From Arabidopsis thaliana (Eukaryota > Streptophyta > Magnoliopsida > Brassicales > Brassicaceae): a DNA stretch of 64,000 nt. The stretch lies in the NCBI RefSeq assembly GCF_000001735.4, contig NC_003076.8, positions 25,237,835-25,301,834 on the forward strand. The letters are read 5' to 3'. The position numbers were made by a program, and so were the translations under genes. The first letter of the stretch is position 1. Every line of letters begins with the position of its first letter. Shown in pieces: positions 59,586 to 64,000 of this stretch. The notes below the pieces were generated by a model that saw only the letters and a program-made list of their open reading frames with translations, was not told the origin of the DNA and searched no databases.

Positions 59586-59815
59586 ATGGAGAGCAAATGG
59601 AGTGTGGTGATGATGGTGTACTTAGTTTTTGTGGTGATGGCTGCCATTGGAGGAGAAGCACAAGATCTTTCATGTGAAACGAAATGTGCAATCACCTGCA
59701 AAGATTCGATGTTCCCTAAAAAATGCTCATCCAAGTGTTTGGAAAGTTGTAGACGACATTATCCACCTACTCAACTTCACACTCGCAGTACTAAATCTCT
59801 CTTTTTCTCTATATA
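59586..59815 (+). CDS. Secreted Cys-rich thionin-like peptide
   Basis: From ATG at 59586, the first ATG of a good signal peptide: MESKWSVVMMVYLVFVVMAA, cleaved around GGEA. The mature part has six Cys in a C-x3-C-x3-C-x8-C-x3-C-x3-C array (CETKCAITC ... CSSKCLESC), followed by RRHYPPT. Such peptides are annotated as plant thionin family in Arabidopsis; they are small, secreted and usually expressed in reproductive or infected tissue. The unspliced frame ends at 59815, but the real 3' end may use an intron after the PPT codons. A TATA-like TATATATATA lies at 59542-59551. Activity is not established. Confidence 0.7.
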
Positions 59816-59874
59816 GTTATATTATGTGATATGATAGTTTTCATTGAATATATACCTATAACTTTTTCAAGCCA

Positions 59875-60066
59875 ATGGAGTGTGGTGATGATGGTGTATT
59901 CGTTTTTGTAGTGATGGCTGCTGCCATTGGAGGAGAAGTAAAGAGTGTTGGATGTGTTTTTAAATGTGAATTTCACTGCAAAACTCTGCTCCCCACTACA
60001 GCTTGCGTCAAACGGTGCTATAAAGAGCGCTGCGAGCATCATCCACCTACAAGTACCTCGCACTAA
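59875..60066 (+). pseudogene. Second thionin-like Cys-rich copy, intactness doubtful
   Basis: A tandem copy of the gene at 59586, including its upstream TATA region and downstream CACACTCGC block. The mature part is Cys-rich with different residues (CVFKCEFHCK ... CVKRCYKERC EHHPPT), so the framework is kept. The N-terminal region is altered relative to the first copy and the resulting secretion signal is weak, so it looks like a decaying gene with one or two breaks. A possible downstream exon begins after ATGCAG at 60175. Confidence 0.55.
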
Positions 60067-60942
60067 ACTTCACACTCGCCGTAACTCTCTAACTCTTTCT
60101 CTACATGTTATGTACTTATGTTTGTGTGTATATCATAGTGAAATTGACATTATATATGGTGATAAATAATGCAGGATGAAGATCGAGTAGAGGGCTGAAA
60201 GAGAAAGAGAGGGTAGAGATCAGTTGATTCAGTTCTAAAGTTGTCAATTGTCATGATGGAAAATGTTTCCTACATGTAAAAGAACATCTATAATCAGAAT
60301 ACATAAATATAAGTTTTTTTTTATGCTCATGTGAAGAATGGACTGAAGAAACATTATAATTATCATTTCAACACGGTATGATGTGGGAGAACATCTATTG
60401 ATATATGCCAAATTAAAACAAATGATTAGTTGTTGATCCTAAAAAAAAAAAAAAATTATTAAGCAAATGATCAATTTCCAACAATTAGTGTTCCTTTAAT
60501 ATGTGAATACAAAAAACTTATTATTATGTAAAAGAAAATCTATCATAAGATGAAGAAGAAGAATAAATAATAGTAAGTTTTTTGTATTCACATAATCATT
60601 TACTTTATTTTAATATTTTGTTTACTTTAATAATAAATAATAATATTTTTTTGTATTCAACTATTCTTCTTCTTTTTAATGTCAAGTTTCTCTGCAAAAG
60701 ATTTTCTTGTCACTATCATATCCAATTATCCATATTTCAGATTTCTAGAGTCAATATTCAACACTTCACATAAAAATGGCTTAGCATATATAAAGCTCAT
60801 TGTAATTACATGAAATTTAACAAAAACAAAACAAATGGTTGGTCATTTTGGAAGTTTGGAATACTCTACGTACTAATATTACTTGGGAAGTACAGTTGCG
60901 TGGTGTATAGTGATTAACCAACCTACGCAGACTAGTTCAAAG
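60067..60942. other. AT-rich spacer with foldback repeat
   Basis: Downstream of the Cys-rich cluster. A perfect 21-bp inverted repeat pairs 60500-60520 with 60574-60594 around a 53-nt loop. Partial extra complementarity (GAAGAAGAAGAATAA with TATTCTTCTTCTT at about 60660) extends it. No gene is supported. Confidence 0.6.
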
Positions 60943-61134
60943 ATGGAGAAGATATGTGGTTTTATTGTTTCTTTTAAATTATGGATTGTATTCCCACTCT
61001 TCACGACATTTTCTTTATTATCTTTTGCGTATTTAGGATACCAATGGAAGGAAATTGGCGGAGATTTGTGTTCTTCAAGAACTAGATTGAGACCTCTAAC
61101 ACGAACCGTTACTGCGGTGGTGTTCGAGTGTTAG
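60943..61134 (+). CDS. Small hydrophobic ORF of unknown status, 63 aa
   Basis: ATG at 60943 opens a 63-residue frame with one or two hydrophobic segments (IVSFKLWIVFPLFTTFSLLS) and a basic C-terminus. I recognise no family. It might be a small membrane protein, a truncated gene copy or chance. There is no supporting paralogue in the window. Confidence 0.25.
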   Translation: MEKICGFIVSFKLWIVFPLFTTFSLLSFAYLGYQWKEIGGDLCSSRTRLRPLTRTVTAVVFEC

Positions 61135-61343
61135 AAGACCAGATATGACGTTACGTGCTTTGTAGATTTGCTACGACAAATGTTATTGTATGCTGCATCG
61201 ATCTTAAAAGTTGAGTTTTATTTAAAGCCTTAAGGGACATTCTAAAGAAGAGAAGATAGAAATCACAAAGCACAATAAAATGGTCCAAAAAAAACAGAAC
61301 AGAAAAAATCTTTCTGACTTGAAAAAACAGAGCTTTTTCTTCA

Positions 61344-61826
61344 TCACCTGAGAGGAATAAACCTGGTGGACCGACGGAAACAACAACAACCACAAATACG
61401 TGGTCTATGGTGATTAACCTTCTTGCAAGTCATCGAAAACTCCGCAAGATAATGACCAATCATCTCAGGTTTAATCACGATTTCATTAAACTTCTTTCCA
61501 TTGTGCACTCCGACAACACTTCCAATCATCTCAGGGACAATGATCATGTTCCTTAGATGTGTTTTCACCACTTCAGGCTTCATCTTGTTCTCATCGCTTG
61601 CTTCTTTCTTCGCCCTTCGTAGCTTCTTGATCAGAATCAGAGGTTGCTTCTTTAATCCTCTGTAGAATCTTCTGCGAACACGAGCGTTGAAGAGCTTAGC
61701 GAGATCAACGTTTGACATTTTGAGCAGAGCATCAACGTTGAACCCTCTGAATGAGAATTTCTTGAACGTTCTCTTCTTTGTTGCCACCGCCACGGCCGTG
61801 GCAAACTCTGGTTCGTTGATCGCCAT
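61344..61826 (-). CDS. RPS15F: 40S ribosomal protein S15 paralogue (uS19), RPS15F
   Basis: Intronless minus-strand frame of 160 residues, slightly longer than usual S15 (about 152). The core is well kept: [76 protein letters not shown] and LAEFSMTCK. The end is unusual: where S15 has a Lys/Gly-rich KHGRPGIGATHSSRFIP-type tail, this protein has [20 protein letters not shown]. uS19 lies on the 40S head and its tail reaches the decoding centre, so the changed tail may affect function. Recalled as AT5G63070, a divergent member. It could be a weakly expressed, specialised or decaying paralogue. Confidence 0.92.
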   Translation of the reverse strand: MAINEPEFATAVAVATKKRTFKKFSFRGFNVDALLKMSNVDLAKLFNARVRRRFYRGLKKQPLILIKKLRRAKKEASDENKMKPEVVKTHLRNMIIVPEMIGSVVGVHNGKKFNEIVIKPEMIGHYLAEFSMTCKKVNHHRPRICGCCCFRRSTRFIPLR

Positions 61827-62191
61827 TGTTGGAATTTGAGTTTTTCTGCAAAAGGATAGAATATGCCATTAGAGATTGGTGTAGTGAGAATTCTTTGTTT
61901 GCTTCACTACTATTTATACAAAAATGTTGGGAGATATCGTAAATCTCTAGGATCGTCGGAAATATCGAAAACTTACCTAAATGTTAAAGATTGACCGAGT
62001 AAATGTAAATATTTTTGAAATATTATCAATTATTTAATGTTACTAATCTTGTAATCTAATTATGGCTGTTACCAACCATGTCAAGATAAGAACAGATATT
62101 GGTTTAGGATATTTATTCTTAACATAGCATACAGTAGTTTTTAAAAGTTTACTAAATAAAATAGATTTTTTATTAATTATTTCATTTACAT
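61827..62191. other. RPS15F upstream region and JMJ20 3' UTR
   Basis: 365 bases, AT-rich. The motif AAATAAAATAGATT(T) occurs twice (near 62153 and 62195). No gene supported. Confidence 0.5.
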
Positions 62192-63909
62192 CTAAATAAA
62201 ATAGATTTGGGAGGAAAAAGTATTGTGATGGTTTATCATTTCAACAAGATCCTTTGGAGAACATATTTGCATATTTGGACCTGCAAGACCACTGAGCTTT
62301 TGTAATAATTCTTTCGAAGAAAGAAACTGATCCTCTTCCTCCATGTGAATCCTTGCATAAGTTCTTCCCATGTCTCTGACAAATCTGAGAAACTGTGGAT
62401 CCTCCAGTGTTTCTCGCAAGTCCAGATACACTTCCTCTGCAGTTACACCGCCTGCAGATATCATCTTCATCATGACTTTCAGTATAGTTGAGAGATTCAT
62501 TAACAGGTTTTGGGCCATTGCTAATGAACACGAATTCAGGTTTTTGTGTTTGTCAGAGTAAGATTGCAGTAGAACCATGTTCCCCAAAGAGAACCGTGAC
62601 ATGAAGAGGAAGAAATCATTTAAATTCATTCCTGTAGAGGAGAGAAAAGAAAGGGTCATGATAGGAATATTCATATTCATAGATCCAAAACTCTTATAAG
62701 GATTTTCTTGAATATTTTGTTCGATTATACATTCATGTAAACACATTCAGTCAACTCAAAGATTCAGTTATTCACTATTGCACAGGGAGTTCTCCAAAGA
62801 TATTAAAAAGTTTCAATCAAAAGATCTCAGATGAGATAAGTTATGCATGCACCTGTGTTGGCAGCAAGATTACGTTGGCAGATAGCTTCAAAATCATCAC
62901 ATATGTCTCTTATGTCTTCTATTGACTCTTCAGTGTCCTTGTAGTCCTTCCACAGTAGATCCCACTGGAACTCAAGTAGACATGAGTACTTCCTATTTTA
63001 GTTCAGTTGCATATTTCTCTATATAGAAAATTAGAAAGGTAACTCGAAATGTCATTACCACCCAAGATAGGTTGTATGCGTTGAGCCAATTGTGGTTAAT
63101 AGATATTGTGTCTTCCTGTAATAATATTTGAGATCATTCAATATAACATTGTTGTTGTATATATAGGGAGAGGGGGTGAGAAAAGAGAGATACCAAGTTA
63201 TATACTTGATGATGCCATCCACTGGGAACAAAGATAATTTCACCGGGTTCTTGAATGCACTCAAGCCAGGTGGTCTGAAGACAAACCATAAAACGCTCAT
63301 AAACACATGGTGGAAGAAAGAATATCTCACAAATTGATAGTAGGACTAGCTGATTTACCTTCTTAAAACCAGGGAATTTAGTTTCATTCACCTCTTCAAA
63401 AATGTCATAAACGCAATTTTTCATGTACCTGAAAAAAAAATCATCAAAGTATAAAGCTAACAAGAGCGAACAATGTGGATCAGAAACAAATCAAAGAAAG
63501 GTTACATGACCAATAAGATAAGAATACTTGCCTGTCATAAACAAGATGACTTTGAGGAGGAGGAAGGAAAAGCCATCTTTTTTTACCACAGACATTAGCT
63601 GACCAACTATAAGATCTAAATACATCAGCATGTAGAGGTGTCCAAGATCCTGCAGCCAAGATATCAGAAATGATCAGCTTTTTCCAAAGGCCAAAACACT
63701 CAAACAAACAACAACACAAACAGTTTCTTTGATCTTTTACTCAGACCTTTCCCACCCATATAAACAAACCGATAATCAGAGCAGCTTATTTGATCATACT
63801 TCTGGAAACTATCTCTATCCTCATGCATTTGGTAATTGTCTAGATACACGTTAAGCCAATCATCAGAAAACAACGGCGGTGTTTGGTAAGCTGTATAGTC
63901 TGGATACTC
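62192..63909 (-). CDS. JMJ20: JmjC-domain protein JMJ20, 5' part beyond the window
   Basis: Minus-strand exons 63747-63909, 63532-63649, 63359-63428, 63194-63274, 63059-63115, 62853-62964 and 62192-62631 give the C-terminal 346 residues; earlier exons lie beyond 64000. The cupin iron site is visible: HAD (TPLHADVFRSYSW) provides His and Asp, GWHHQVYNL provides the distal His, and KKRWLF and IIFVPSGW complete the JmjC fold. The C-terminal extension (EDTISINHNW, then a helical region) matches the JMJD6-like group. JMJ20 is recalled as a histone arginine demethylase acting with JMJ22 in seed germination; that chemistry is literature knowledge. The exon ending at 63532 uses a GC donor (GACAG/GCAAGT). 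Confidence 0.93.
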
Positions 63910-64000
63910 CTGGATTCAGCACAATCAACTCTCAAAATTGATACATAGAAATAGCAATTGTTCTTCTTCACTAAGAGAAAGAAAGTAACAAGCGTGTGAA

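Overview
The window is plant nuclear DNA. It shows GT-AG introns, long AT-rich spacers and Dof, type-A ARR, ROP and FBD F-box families. From recall alone, the gene order and protein sequences match Arabidopsis thaliana Col-0 chromosome 5, interval AT5G62880 to AT5G63080. Locus numbers and symbols below come from that recall. Exon borders were read from splice sites and reading frames, and each completed model keeps its frame.

Layout. 0-12 kb: the 3' part of ROP11, a 4.8 kb AT-rich spacer, NAT6 (13 coding exons) and a PADRE/DUF4228 gene. 12-21 kb: a RING gene, cytokinin response regulator ARR6 (-), an SGNH esterase and the Dof factor DOF5.6/HCA2 (-). 21-31 kb is transposon-rich: a LINE tail, the Pol III subunit gene RPC9-like (-), a possible hAT remnant, a short Helitron and a nearly identical 0.5 kb tandem duplication. 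31-42 kb holds a multi-pass membrane protein, an FBD F-box gene, duplicated gene debris, two small related membrane ORFs (-), FOLB2, EMB1692 and an intact U6 snRNA gene. 42-50 kb: a Tim17/22/23-family gene (-), a DPH7-like WD40 gene, an RPS5-clade NLR (-) and GRXC1. 50-64 kb: two plastid-type membrane protein genes (one EMB2759), a CRAL-TRIO protein (-), a thionin-like Cys-rich cluster, RPS15F (-) and the JmjC gene JMJ20 (-, cut by the window edge).

How the genes relate. As usual in plants there are no operons. The genes cover unrelated functions (signalling, purine transport, folate synthesis, redox, organelle RNA processing, immunity, chromatin). The structural story is local duplication. 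The 3' end of the 31.6 kb membrane gene and its downstream spacer recur 2-4 kb further on, so the F-box gene and FOLB2 share a related upstream segment. The tail of EMB1692 is repeated on the far side of the U6 gene. The thionin-like genes are tandem. I found no evidence for a wholly new molecular system. The most useful leads are these duplications, the paired small TM-Cys ORFs, two GC-AG introns, an 8-nt coding exon and several strong hairpins.
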